Position numbers and translations under genes: made by a program. The notes under the pieces are model-generated. The model was not told where the DNA came from. It did no database searches and was given only the letters and a program-made list of their open reading frames with translations. A DNA stretch of 54,085 bases from Massilia sp. Root335 (GTDB lineage Bacteria; Pseudomonadota; Gammaproteobacteria; Burkholderiales; Burkholderiaceae_D): positions 257 through 54,341 of the forward strand of contig NZ_LMCY01000028.1 of assembly GCF_001425685.1 (NCBI RefSeq), given 5' to 3'. Below are positions 41,221 through 49,868 of the stretch, piece by piece (position 1 is the stretch's first letter; every line of letters begins with the position of its first letter).

Positions 41221-42354
41221 TCAGGCCCGGCGCGCCGGCGCCGCCTTGATCGCGTCGATGATGGCCTGGCGCATTGGCTTGGCCTTGAGGTGGTCGTCGA
41301 ACGGCGTCGGGCGCATCGGCAGCTTGTCCTTGCGCGGCGCCTCGTCCCAGGTCTGGAGCCAGCTGACGTTGTCGGCCAGGCCCCACACGAGGATGTCGCG
41401 CAGGCGCGGGTAGGACAGCGTCACGTCCAGGTAGTCCCGGGTCGCGGCGGCCACGCCGGCGTCGCGTTTGGCGATGTCGCCCGGCAGGCGGCGGTCGTTC
41501 ACGTCCAGCTCCGTGATCAGGAGGTCGTAGCCCATCGCGCTCGCCTCGTCGAGGAATTTGCGCCATTCCACGAGGTCCGCACGGCCGCGGTCCGTTTCAT
41601 CCCACGAGCCGATGTGGCTCTGCAAGCCCAGAGCGCCCACCGGCGTGCCGCGCTTTTTCAGTTCGGCGAGCAGGGACAGGACGCCCGCGCGATGGCGCGC
41701 GCTGCCGGCGTCGCCGCGCATGTAGTCGTTGTAGACCAGCTGCGCCTGCGGCGCGTATTCGCGCGCCAGGCGGAATGCGAGGTCGATCTGTTCGACGGCG
41801 CCCAGCGGCCGCGTGAGCGCGTTCTGGCGCAGCTTGCCGTCGGCCGGGTCGACGGCTTCGTTGACGACGTCCCAGCTCTTGATCGCCTTGCCGAAGTGGC
41901 CGCACACGGTGCTCACATGCGTGCGCATCAGCTGCTCGACGGCCTTGCCCGGCTGGGCGCCGAAGTTCTGCTTGGCGACCCACGCCGGCAGCCATTTTTC
42001 CGCCTGCCAGAACAGGTTGTGGCCGCGTACGGCGATGCCCTTGTCCTTCGCCCACGCGATCACGTCGTCGGCCGCGCCGAAGTTCGGCTTGCCCGGCGCC
42101 GGCTCCACGGCCTGCCACTTCATCTCGTTTTCCAGGACGATCAGGTTGCATTCGCGTTCGACGAGGGCGCGGTAGGCCGGGTCGCCGAACTGGTTGCGCC
42201 CGTGGCTGATGGCGGTGCCGAAGCGCATGCCCTTGTGCGCGGCGGCGTCCTTCAGCGTCTCGCCCGCGGGCCCCTGCGCGCGCGCGAGGGGCGCCGCGGC
42301 CGGCAGCAGGGCGGCGCCGGCGAGCGCCTTGATGATCTCTCGTCTCGATGTCAT
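41221..42354 (-). CDS. Tat-exported endo-beta-1,4-xylanase, GH10
   Basis: A 377-aa xylanase. The signal begins MTSRREIIKALAGAALLPAA, a Tat-type leader. The catalytic pair is Glu166 (WDVVNEAVDP, acid/base) and Glu282 (LLITELDVND, nucleophile); GHNLFWQAEKWLP and LGLQSHIGSW are subsite motifs. The start at 42354 is supported by AAGGA. It follows GH67 by 52 nt and is probably in the same operon. GH10 enzymes tolerate glucuronic acid branches and release aldouronic acids that GH67 can process; periplasmic location by the Tat route fits that sequence of events. Confidence 0.96.
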   Translation of the reverse strand: MTSRREIIKALAGAALLPAAAPLARAQGPAGETLKDAAAHKGMRFGTAISHGRNQFGDPAYRALVERECNLIVLENEMKWQAVEPAPGKPNFGAADDVIAWAKDKGIAVRGHNLFWQAEKWLPAWVAKQNFGAQPGKAVEQLMRTHVSTVCGHFGKAIKSWDVVNEAVDPADGKLRQNALTRPLGAVEQIDLAFRLAREYAPQAQLVYNDYMRGDAGSARHRAGVLSLLAELKKRGTPVGALGLQSHIGSWDETDRGRADLVEWRKFLDEASAMGYDLLITELDVNDRRLPGDIAKRDAGVAAATRDYLDVTLSYPRLRDILVWGLADNVSWLQTWDEAPRKDKLPMRPTPFDDHLKAKPMRQAIIDAIKAAPARRA

Positions 42355-42406
42355 TCTGTGTAGTCCTTCTGTTTTGTGTGGTGGTATGACGGTGGCAATT
42401 GCGTGT

Positions 42407-44620
42407 TTATCCGTGGCCGGGCGCGAACGGGAATTCGAGCTTGCGGTAATAGTCGAGCGATTGCGCCGGCGCGCGCACGCCGGCCGGCAGCGGCAGGCCG
42501 GACTGGTGCTGGAAGTAGGCGATGCACGCGTCGCGCCACCACTGCGCTTCGCGGCGCTGCTGGGCCAGGCGCTGGGCGACGTCGGCGAAGCGGCGCGCAT
42601 CGACGAACGGGCGCAGGCGCTGCCACTCGGCCTGCATCGCATCCACCTCGGCCACGCCGTGGTCGTAGTGCGCGACCAGCTCGTCCCACAGGGTGCGGCC
42701 GGACGGCATGCGGTAGTCCCACGGCAGGTGGTGGAACCACAGCAGCAGTTCGGGCGGCGTCGTGGCCGGGTCGGAGAAGCGGCGCGCGACTTCCGGCGCA
42801 TACTGGGCCACGGCATTGCTGCCCGTGGCCGTGCGGTCGAAGCCGATGCCGTCCTTGCCCGCACGGTGGTAATACACGGGGTTCCAGTCCGCCCGCGCCA
42901 GGTCGTCGACCCACGGCGCGGGGCCGTAGTGGTGGCCGGTGCCCATCATGTGGTGCAGGCCGAGGGGCGTCATGTAGTCGACGGCCGCTTCGCGCGACCG
43001 CATCATCATGTCGACGACCGGATCGACCACGCGCGCGTCCGGCGCGAACGTCTGGCCGGCCCATTCGCGCGCGATGGCGCGGCTGTCGAGGTCCGGGTTC
43101 CAGGCGAGGCGGCCGTAGGCGTACCAGTTGGCCTGGTCGAACGTGGAGCCCGTCCAGTTACGGCTGCTGCCGATGTTCGCGACGCCGGCGATGCCGCCCA
43201 CGCGGCCGGCCTGTGCGCCTTCCAGCACGCGCGCGACCGTCATCGGCTTGTTGCCGGCGCGGGTGTCGAAGCGCAGCGTTTCCTGGAACAGGGCGCCGAG
43301 ATAGACGAGGTGCGTGGCGAAGCCGAGGTATTCCTTCGTCACCTGGAATTCCATCATCAGCGGCGTGGCCGGCATGGCGCCGAACAGCGGGTGCGCCGGT
43401 TCGCGCGGCTGGAAGTCGATGGCGCCGTTCTTCACCTGCACGAGCACGTTCCTGTCGAACTTCCCGTCCAGCGGCTTGAACTGGTCGTAGGCCTGCGCGG
43501 CGCGGTCGCTGACCTGGTTCGGTTGCGCCGGCGGGCTGTAGACGAAGGCGCGCCACATGACGATGCCCTTGTGCGGCGCGAGGGCGCGCGCCAGCATGTT
43601 GGCGCCGTCCGCGTGGTTGCGGCCATAGTCCTGCGGGCCGGGCTGGCCCTCCGAATTGGCCTTGACGAGGAAACCGCCGAAGTCGGGAATGCTGCGGTAG
43701 ATCTCGTCGGCCTTGCGCGCCCACCAGGCGGCGACCGCCGGATCGAGCGGGTCGGCCGTCTTCGTCTCCTTGAGTTCCAGCGGCGTCGACCAGCGCACCG
43801 ACAGGTACACGCGGATGCCGTATGGCCGCAGCACGTCGGCGATGGCGGCCGTCTTGGCGATGAACGCGGGGCTCAATACCTCCGCCTTCGCGTTGACGTT
43901 GTTCAGGACCGTGCCGTTGATGCCCAGCGACGCGTTGGCGCGCGCGTAGTCGGTGTAGCGCGGGTCGACGATGTTGGGGAGCTCCCACCAGTTCCAGATC
44001 GATTCGCCCGCGTAGCCGCGTTCGACGGTGCGGTCCAGATTGTCCCAGTGGTCCAGCACACGCAGCGGCAACGCCGGCTTGTCGACGAGCGCGATACGGG
44101 CCGGTGCGACGCCGAGCTGCAACTGGCGCAGCCATGCGAAGCTGCCGTACAGGAGGCCGATGTCCGTGTTGGCGGCGACCAGGGTGACGGGGGCGCCTCC
44201 GATGTGCGCCGGACGCACGACATAGCCTTCGGCGCCGAGCGTGGCGAGCTCGCGGCGCACCGCATCCGCCTCGCGCAGGCCGGCCGGCAGGGCGGCGCGG
44301 GCGAGGACGATGGCGCCGGCACGCGGCTGCGTGGCGGACGGTATCGCGTCCTGCGCGCGCCCGAGCATGCCCGCCAGGCCGCGCCGCAGTTCGTTCGCCG
44401 CCGCGTGGACGGTCGGGGCGTCGTCCGGCGCGACGATGCCGGTGGCGGACGCCGCCAGCGCGGCCTGCGCGGCGGGGGGAAGGGGGCGGTAACGCAGCCA
44501 CAGGTCGTAGCCGTCTTCGTCGGCGGCATGGGCGAGGTGGGCGCAGGACAGCCCGAGGAGGGCGGTCAGCGCGAGCGCCGCCGTCAGCCATGCGCGGGCA
44601 TGGCGCAGGAAATGCTGCAT
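42407..44620 (-). CDS. Alpha-glucuronidase, GH67
   Basis: A 737-aa enzyme releasing (4-O-methyl)glucuronic acid from the non-reducing end of aldouronic acids. It has an N-terminal hydrophobic signal (residues about 10-33, ends AHAADE), so it is likely periplasmic, unlike the cytosolic forms of Gram-positives. GH67 segments are LRVLDHWDNLDRTVERGYAG, NIVDPRYTDYARANASLGING, VKANSEGQPGPQDYGR, QFKPLDGKF and DFQPREPAHPLFG; the acidic residues in the last three are the catalytic candidates. First gene of the GH67-GH10 unit, with a LacI-type operator 57 nt upstream. Length matches the family. Confidence 0.96.
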   Translation of the reverse strand: MQHFLRHARAWLTAALALTALLGLSCAHLAHAADEDGYDLWLRYRPLPPAAQAALAASATGIVAPDDAPTVHAAANELRRGLAGMLGRAQDAIPSATQPRAGAIVLARAALPAGLREADAVRRELATLGAEGYVVRPAHIGGAPVTLVAANTDIGLLYGSFAWLRQLQLGVAPARIALVDKPALPLRVLDHWDNLDRTVERGYAGESIWNWWELPNIVDPRYTDYARANASLGINGTVLNNVNAKAEVLSPAFIAKTAAIADVLRPYGIRVYLSVRWSTPLELKETKTADPLDPAVAAWWARKADEIYRSIPDFGGFLVKANSEGQPGPQDYGRNHADGANMLARALAPHKGIVMWRAFVYSPPAQPNQVSDRAAQAYDQFKPLDGKFDRNVLVQVKNGAIDFQPREPAHPLFGAMPATPLMMEFQVTKEYLGFATHLVYLGALFQETLRFDTRAGNKPMTVARVLEGAQAGRVGGIAGVANIGSSRNWTGSTFDQANWYAYGRLAWNPDLDSRAIAREWAGQTFAPDARVVDPVVDMMMRSREAAVDYMTPLGLHHMMGTGHHYGPAPWVDDLARADWNPVYYHRAGKDGIGFDRTATGSNAVAQYAPEVARRFSDPATTPPELLLWFHHLPWDYRMPSGRTLWDELVAHYDHGVAEVDAMQAEWQRLRPFVDARRFADVAQRLAQQRREAQWWRDACIAYFQHQSGLPLPAGVRAPAQSLDYYRKLEFPFAPGHG

Positions 44621-44676
44621 CGTAGTCTCCGTTGTATTTATGGTTGCCGGATGCGGCGGCCCGTCCGGCGCAGGAA

Positions 44677-44690
44677 TGTTAGCGCAAACT
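44677..44690. promoter_or_regulatory. LacI-type operator upstream of GH67
   Basis: TGTTAGCGCAAACT, with the flank GAA before it, is the closest copy here of a TGTTAGCGCTAACA-type operator. It lies 57-70 nt upstream of the GH67 start and about 110 nt upstream of the LacI gene. Confidence 0.75.
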
Positions 44691-44700
44691 TTCGAAATGG

Positions 44701-44712
44701 GAAATCGATTTC
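44701..44712. promoter_or_regulatory. Second palindrome between GH67 and the LacI gene
   Basis: GAAATCGATTTC is a perfect 12-bp palindrome with a central CG, 11 nt from the site at 44677. TTTCGAAA at 44690-44697 is another. They may be binding sites for a different LacI-type or other regulator. Confidence 0.35.
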
Positions 44713-44764
44713 TGGGTGTTTACGTCTATCTTTACAGCTATCCTTGCGTGCCTGTGAAGTGTTA

Positions 44765-44778
44765 AGATAGCGCAAACA
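44765..44778. promoter_or_regulatory. LacI-type operator at the start of the LacI gene
   Basis: AGATAGCGCAAACA lies directly at the likely transcription start of the LacI gene (TAAGAT at 44763-44768 may be its -10), consistent with autorepression. It shares TAGCGCAAAC with the site at 44677. Confidence 0.65.
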
Positions 44779-44801
44779 AAAGGATGGGGAACCGGGAGAA
44801 C

Positions 44802-45914
44802 ATGACCAAAGCCAAAGTAGAGTCCGTCCAGGAAGAGGCGGAACGCCGGGGTCAGCCGACGATGGCCGACGTGGCCAAGCTCGCCGGCGTGTCCGCGATG
44901 ACGGTGTCGCGCGTCATGAACGGCAAGGGCCTCGTGCGCGAAAGCACGCGGCGCAAGGTCGCGGAAGCCGTGGCTGCGCTGAACTACACGCCGAACCAGG
45001 AAGCGCGCAATCTCGCCGGTTCCAAGCCGATCCGCGTCGGCTTCTTGTACAGTAACCCGAGCGCGGCCTACCTGAGCGAGTTCCTCGTCGGCCTGCTGAG
45101 CCAGTCCGGCCTGAACAACGTCCAGCTGTTCGTCGAAAAATGCGAGGCCGGCGAGCACGAGGCGGAGCAGACCCGGCGCCTCGTCGAGAATGGCCTGGAC
45201 GGCATCATCCTGCCGCCGCCCCTGTGCGACAGCGAAGAGGTCCTTGCCGCCATCGCGGACGCGAACATCCCCGCCGTCGTGGTGGCCTGCGGCCTGCCGG
45301 ACAGCCGCGTCGGCGCCGTCAGCATCGACGACTTCGAGGCGGCCCACGCGATGACGCGCCACATGATCAACCTGGGGCACCACCGCATCGGCTTCGTCGT
45401 CGGCCATCCGAACCAGACGGCCAGCGCGCGCCGCCTCGAAGGCTATCGCGCGGCGATCGCGGAGCAGGGCGCGGACGCGTCCGAAGAGCTCATCGTGCAG
45501 GGCATGTTCACCTACCGCTCCGGCCTCGACGCCGCGGAACACCTGCTGGCGCTGGAAGAGCGCCCCACCGCCATCTTCGCCAGCAACGACGACATGGCGG
45601 CGGCCGCCGTCGCCGTCGCGCACCGCCTGGGGCTCGACGTGCCGGGCGACCTCACCGTCACCGGCTTCGACGACACGGCCCTGGCCACCACCATCTGGCC
45701 GGAGCTGACGACGGTGCGCCAGCCCATCGCCGGCATGGCGCGCGAAGCCGTGCAGTCGCTCGTGCGCCGCGTGCGCGCGCTGCGCGAAGGCGAGGCCGCG
45801 GAGCCGGAACAGGTGCGCATGGACTTCGAGCTGGTGCGCCGCCAGTCCGACGCCGCGCCGCGCACCCGCCCGTCGGCGCTGCTGCCGCTGGCCGCCGGCA
45901 AGCGCGCCGGCTGA
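44802..45914 (+). CDS. LacI-family regulator, probable xylan/uronate regulon repressor
   Basis: A 370-aa LacI/GalR protein. The helix-turn-helix is TMADVAKLAGVSAMTVSRVMNG, with the hinge helix TPNQEARNLAGSKP. The periplasmic-binding-protein-like domain begins RVGFLYSNPSAAYLSEFLVGL and ends with the sugar-binding TGFDDTALATTIWPELTTVRQP. The start at 44802 is preferred over 44784: GGGAG lies just before it and transcription starting at the overlapping operator leaves no room for a leader at 44784. It is divergent from GH67 and upstream of the GH3-xyl operon. Four similar operators at these promoters suggest it represses all of them; the inducer could be xylose, xylobiose or an aldouronic acid. 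Confidence 0.93.
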   Translation: MTKAKVESVQEEAERRGQPTMADVAKLAGVSAMTVSRVMNGKGLVRESTRRKVAEAVAALNYTPNQEARNLAGSKPIRVGFLYSNPSAAYLSEFLVGLLSQSGLNNVQLFVEKCEAGEHEAEQTRRLVENGLDGIILPPPLCDSEEVLAAIADANIPAVVVACGLPDSRVGAVSIDDFEAAHAMTRHMINLGHHRIGFVVGHPNQTASARRLEGYRAAIAEQGADASEELIVQGMFTYRSGLDAAEHLLALEERPTAIFASNDDMAAAAVAVAHRLGLDVPGDLTVTGFDDTALATTIWPELTTVRQPIAGMAREAVQSLVRRVRALREGEAAEPEQVRMDFELVRRQSDAAPRTRPSALLPLAAGKRAG

Positions 45915-45919
45915 TTTTC

Positions 45920-45940
45920 CGGGCCGGCGGCGCCGGCCCG
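45920..45940 (+). terminator. Hairpin after the LacI gene
   Basis: CGGGCCGGC (45920-45928) and GCCGGCCCG (45932-45940) form a 9-bp perfect stem with a 3-nt loop, 5 nt after the stop. A pyrimidine-rich tail, TCTCCTTCCTC, follows instead of a clean T run. Confidence 0.6.
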
Positions 45941-46114
45941 TCTCCTTCCTCACCCATTCCGCATGATGCGCCGCGCCCGCTCGGGCGTTGCCGCTTGTTC
46001 ACGCTAACATCCCGTTTCGCCGCATTCCCACCCGATTCTGCCATCGCGCGGGTCCCCGGGCGCCTGTATTGCACCCGTCACGTCGCCTCTGACGGACATC
46101 TTCCGAATAATTGA

Positions 46115-46144
46115 TTGACAAGGCCTAAATTTGCCGATTAGACT
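46115..46144 (+). promoter_or_regulatory. Promoter of the GH3-xylXBCD operon
   Basis: TTGACA at 46115-46120, an 18-nt spacer and TAGACT at 46139-46144. Transcription should start near 46151, inside the operator at 46148-46163. Confidence 0.7.
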
Positions 46145-46147
46145 GGA

Positions 46148-46163
46148 ATGGTTGCGGTAACAT
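46148..46163. promoter_or_regulatory. LacI-type operator at the GH3-xylXBCD promoter
   Basis: ATGGTTGCGGTAACAT, preceded by GGA and followed by TTT, is aligned base for base with ATGGTAGCGCAACCAT at 31069. It covers the predicted transcription start, a repressor position. Confidence 0.7.
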
Positions 46164-46255
46164 TTCTGTTATTGGAATGTTGAGCGCATGCCAGGCAAAC
46201 CAGTCCGCCGGCGCCGACGGCGGCACCTACAAAAACAAGCAGGAGACACAAGTCG

Positions 46256-48646
46256 ATGGGTATCAAACGCAGGGAGTTTCTGGCCACCGTGGGCGGTGCG
46301 GCCGGCATGGCCGTCGTGCCGGGCGCGATGGCGGCGAAGGCCGTGAAGGGTGGCGCGGCGGTGTACAAGCAGGCAGGCGCGCCCGTCGCGGCGCGCGTGG
46401 AGGATCTGCTGGGGCGCATGACGCTCGACGAAAAGATCGCGCAGATGCAGTGCGTGTGGCTGACCAAGAAGGACCTGCAGAATCCGGACACGAGTTTTTC
46501 GCACGAGAAGGCGAGCCGCGTGCACCCGAACGGCATGGGCATGTTCGCGCGCCCGTCCGACCGCCAGGTCGGCGCCGACAACAACGCCGGCAACTCCGGC
46601 GCCGTCGGCAACCGCGGTCCGAAGGAAACGGCGGAATACGTGAACGCCGTCCAGAAGTGGGCGCTGGAACAGACGCGCCTGGGCATCCCCGCCTTCATGC
46701 ACGAGGAATCGCTGCACGGCTACGTGGCGCCGGAGGCGACCAGCTTCCCGCAGGCGATCGGCCTGGCCTCCACGTTCGACCCGGAGCTGGTGCAGCAGAT
46801 CTTCTCGTTCGCCGCGAAGGAAATGCGCGCGCGCGGCGCCAACCTGGCGCTGGCCCCGGTCGTCGACGTGGCGCGCGAGCCGCGCTGGGGCCGCATCGAG
46901 GAGACCTATGGCGAAGATCCGCACGTGTGCGGCACCATGGGCAAGGCCGCCGTGCTGGGCTTCTCCGGCGACACGCTGCCGCTGGCCAAGGACAAGGTCT
47001 ACGCCACGCTGAAGCACATGACGGGTCACGGCCAGCCGGAAAGCGGCACCAACATCGGCCCGGCCAACGTGGGCGAGCGCGCGCTGCGCGAGGACTTCTT
47101 CCCGCCGTTCGAAAAGATTATCAAGGAAACGAAGATCGCGGCCGTGATGCCGTCGTATAACGAGATCGACGGCATCCCGTCGCACGCCAACCGCTGGCTG
47201 CTGACGGACGTGTTGCGCAAGGAATGGGGCTTCCAGGGCCTGACCGTGTCCGACTACATGGCCATCGCCGAACTGGGCAGCCGCCACCACCTGGTCGCGT
47301 CCGTGCAGGAAGCGGGCCTGCGCGCGTTCAAGGCGGGCGTCGATATCGAGACGCCGGACCCCGCGGGCTACGCGGCGCTGGCGCAACTGGTCAAGGAAGG
47401 CAAGATCACGGAACGCGAGATCGACACGGTGGTGCGCCGCATCCTGCGCCTGAAGTTCGATGCCGGCCTGTTCGAGAATCCGTACGCGGACGCCGCCCAG
47501 GCCGACGCCCGCACGGCAACGCCGGAAGCCATCGCGCTCGCGCGCAAGGCCGCCCAGCGCACCGCCGTGCTGCTGAAGAACGACCAGGGACTGCTGCCGC
47601 TGGCGCCGCAGAAGGTCGGCAGGCTGCTGCTGGTCGGCACGCACGCGAAGGACACGCCGATCGGCGGCTATTCGGACAAGCCGCGCCACGTCGTCTCTGT
47701 CTACGAGGCGTTGCAGAAAGAGGCGCAGGCCCACGGCTTCCCGCTGGCGTATGCCGAAGGCGTGCGCCTGACGGAAGGCCACGTGTGGGGCCAGGACGAG
47801 ATCGTGTGGACCAAGCCCGAAGTCAACGCGCGCCTGATCGCCGAGGCGGTCGAAGCGGCGAAATCGGCCGACACCATCGTCATGGTCCTGGGCGACAACG
47901 AACAGACGGCGCGCGAGGCCTGGGCCGACAACCACCTGGGCGACCGCACCACGCTCGACCTCATCGGCCAGCAGAACGACCTGGCGCGCGCCATCTTCGC
48001 GCTGAACAAGCCGACCGTCGTGCTGCTGCTGAACGGCCGTCCGCTGTCCGTGAACCTGCTGGCCGAGCGCGCGGGCGCGCTGCTGGAATGCTGGTACATG
48101 GGACAGGAGACCGGCAATGCCGTCGCCGACCTGATCTTCGGCCGCGTGAGCCCGGGCGGCAAGCTGCCCGTGACCATCGCGCGCGACGTCGGCCAGCTGC
48201 CCATGTTCTACAACCGCAAGCCGAGCAGCCGCCGCGGCTACATCGACGACGTGACGACGCCGCTGTACCCGTTCGGCTACGGCCTGTCGTACACGCGCTT
48301 CGAGATTTCCGCGCCGCGCCTGGAGAAGGAGCGGATCGCGGCCAGCGGCAGCACCCGCGTGCAGGTCGACGTGCAGAACACCGGCGCGGTCCGCGGCGAC
48401 GAAGTCGTGCAGATGTATATCCGCGACGACGTCAGCTCGGTCACCCGCCCGCTGCTGGAACTGAAGGGCTTCCAGCGCGTGACGCTCGAACCGGGCGAAA
48501 AGCGCACGGTCACGTTCGACATCAAGCCTTCCGACCTGTGGTTCTACAACGCCGACATGAAACGCGTCGTGGAACCGGGGACGTTCACCATTTTCGCAGG
48601 ACCGAACAGCGCCGACCTGAAAAAAACGACGCTGACGGTGGCATAA
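46256..48646 (+). CDS. Tat-exported GH3 enzyme, probable beta-xylosidase
   Basis: A 796-aa glycosidase. The Tat signal is KRREFLATVGGAAGMAVV. The GH3 N-domain holds LALAPVVDVAREPRWGRIEETYGEDP, KHMTGHGQPESGTNIGP and the nucleophile Asp333 in GLTVSDYMAI; the C-domain and a fibronectin-like tail (YTRFEISAPRL...VQVDVQNTGAVRGDEVVQMYI) follow. GH3 members are beta-xylosidases or beta-glucosidases. Its place as the first gene of an operon with the D-xylose oxidation genes points to xylo-oligosaccharides. AGGAG lies 11 nt before the ATG. The next gene starts 16 nt downstream. Confidence 0.93.
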   Translation: MGIKRREFLATVGGAAGMAVVPGAMAAKAVKGGAAVYKQAGAPVAARVEDLLGRMTLDEKIAQMQCVWLTKKDLQNPDTSFSHEKASRVHPNGMGMFARPSDRQVGADNNAGNSGAVGNRGPKETAEYVNAVQKWALEQTRLGIPAFMHEESLHGYVAPEATSFPQAIGLASTFDPELVQQIFSFAAKEMRARGANLALAPVVDVAREPRWGRIEETYGEDPHVCGTMGKAAVLGFSGDTLPLAKDKVYATLKHMTGHGQPESGTNIGPANVGERALREDFFPPFEKIIKETKIAAVMPSYNEIDGIPSHANRWLLTDVLRKEWGFQGLTVSDYMAIAELGSRHHLVASVQEAGLRAFKAGVDIETPDPAGYAALAQLVKEGKITEREIDTVVRRILRLKFDAGLFENPYADAAQADARTATPEAIALARKAAQRTAVLLKNDQGLLPLAPQKVGRLLLVGTHAKDTPIGGYSDKPRHVVSVYEALQKEAQAHGFPLAYAEGVRLTEGHVWGQDEIVWTKPEVNARLIAEAVEAAKSADTIVMVLGDNEQTAREAWADNHLGDRTTLDLIGQQNDLARAIFALNKPTVVLLLNGRPLSVNLLAERAGALLECWYMGQETGNAVADLIFGRVSPGGKLPVTIARDVGQLPMFYNRKPSSRRGYIDDVTTPLYPFGYGLSYTRFEISAPRLEKERIAASGSTRVQVDVQNTGAVRGDEVVQMYIRDDVSSVTRPLLELKGFQRVTLEPGEKRTVTFDIKPSDLWFYNADMKRVVEPGTFTIFAGPNSADLKKTTLTVA

Positions 48647-48662
48647 ACCTAGAGAGAACAAC

Positions 48663-49847
48663 ATGACAGCTATCCAAGCCAATCCGCTGCCCCAGGACCT
48701 CGACCAGGCCCTGATGGTCGGCCGCGTCTGGCGCGCCGCCCAGAACGACAACGGCACCGCGGGACCCGCCGTGGTCGCCGTGCGCAAGGGCCGCGTGGTC
48801 GACATCACCCGCCATGTCCCGACCGTGTCCGAACTGCTCGAGCGCGACGATCTCGTCGCTATCGTGCGCGGCGCGGAGGGCGAGGACCTGGGCGACGTGA
48901 ACGCGCTGGTCGCGGCCGCGCTGCAGGGCGACGACGGCGCACCCGTGCGCCTGCTGGCGCCGTGCGACCTGCAGGCGATCAAGGCCTGCGGCGTGACGTT
49001 CGCCGTCAGCCTGCTGGAGCGGGTGATCGAGGAACAGGCCAAGGGCGACCCGGCCCGCGCCAATGCGCTGCGCGCGCAACTGCAGGCAACGATCGGCACC
49101 AACCTGTCGGAGCTGGAACCGGGCGGCGAGGCCGCGATGCGCCTGAAGGCCGAACTGTCGGAACGCGGCCTGTGGTCGCAATACATGGAAGTGGGCATCG
49201 GCCCGGACGCCGAAGTGTTCACCAAGTCGCAGCCGATGTCGGCGGTCGGCCACGGCGCGGCCGTCGGCCTGCATCCGAGTTCGCACTGGAACAACCCGGA
49301 ACCGGAAATCGTCCTGGCCGTGAACAGCCGCGCGCAAGTGGTCGGCGCCACGCTGGGCAACGACGTCAACCTGCGCGACATCGAAGGCCGCAGCGCGCTG
49401 CTGCTCGGTAAAGCGAAGGACAACAACGGTTCCTGCGCCATCGGGCCGTTCATCCGCCTGTTCGACGGCGATTTCGATATCGACACGCTGCGCGGCGCGG
49501 AAGTGCGCATGCTGATCGAGGGCGTCGACGACGGCTTCGAGCTGGAAGGCCGCAGCTTCATGCGCGAGATCAGCCGCGACCCGCTCGACCTGGTCAGCCA
49601 GACCTGCGGCAAGCACCACCAGTACCCCGACGGCTTCATGCTCTTCCTCGGCACGATGTTCTCGCCGATCAAGGACCGCGATGCGCAAGGCGGCGGCTTC
49701 ACCCACCACCCGGGCGACCGCGTGAGCATCTCCACGCCGTCGCTGGGGACCCTGGTCAACACCGTCCACCGCAGCGACGCGATCGCACCGTGGACCTTCG
49801 GCGTGCGCGCGCTGTACGCCAACCTGGCCCAACGCGGCCTGCTTTGA
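48663..49847 (+). CDS. xylX: 2-keto-3-deoxy-D-xylonate dehydratase (FAH family)
   Basis: A 394-aa protein of the fumarylacetoacetate hydrolase superfamily. The C-terminal half has the metal-binding signature EPEIVLAVNSRAQVVGATLGNDVNLRDIEGRSALLLGKAKDNNGS (Glu, Glu, Asp ligands). In Caulobacter crescentus the similar XylX converts 2-keto-3-deoxy-xylonate to alpha-ketoglutarate semialdehyde, and it stands next to xylB, xylC and xylD, as here. Second gene of the operon, 21 nt before xylB. The assignment rests on family plus context. Confidence 0.85.
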   Translation: MTAIQANPLPQDLDQALMVGRVWRAAQNDNGTAGPAVVAVRKGRVVDITRHVPTVSELLERDDLVAIVRGAEGEDLGDVNALVAAALQGDDGAPVRLLAPCDLQAIKACGVTFAVSLLERVIEEQAKGDPARANALRAQLQATIGTNLSELEPGGEAAMRLKAELSERGLWSQYMEVGIGPDAEVFTKSQPMSAVGHGAAVGLHPSSHWNNPEPEIVLAVNSRAQVVGATLGNDVNLRDIEGRSALLLGKAKDNNGSCAIGPFIRLFDGDFDIDTLRGAEVRMLIEGVDDGFELEGRSFMREISRDPLDLVSQTCGKHHQYPDGFMLFLGTMFSPIKDRDAQGGGFTHHPGDRVSISTPSLGTLVNTVHRSDAIAPWTFGVRALYANLAQRGLL

Positions 49848-49868
49848 ACCGAATATAACGAGAACTAC

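Larger units (their letters stand above)
45915..46255. other. 341-nt intergenic region between the LacI gene and GH3
   Basis: It holds the LacI terminator hairpin (45920-45940), the GH3 promoter (46115-46144) and the operator (46148-46163), followed by a 92-nt leader. In 45941-46114 I see no gene, repeat or further motif. A frame beginning at 46177 overlaps GH3 and is not a likely gene. Confidence 0.6.

Noticed and set aside
46177..47160. Frame starting in the GH3 leader
   Set aside because: It begins with a lipobox-like sequence (MLSAC), yet it quickly enters the GH3 gene in another frame, turns into Arg/Ala-rich sequence and has no ribosome binding site of its own.
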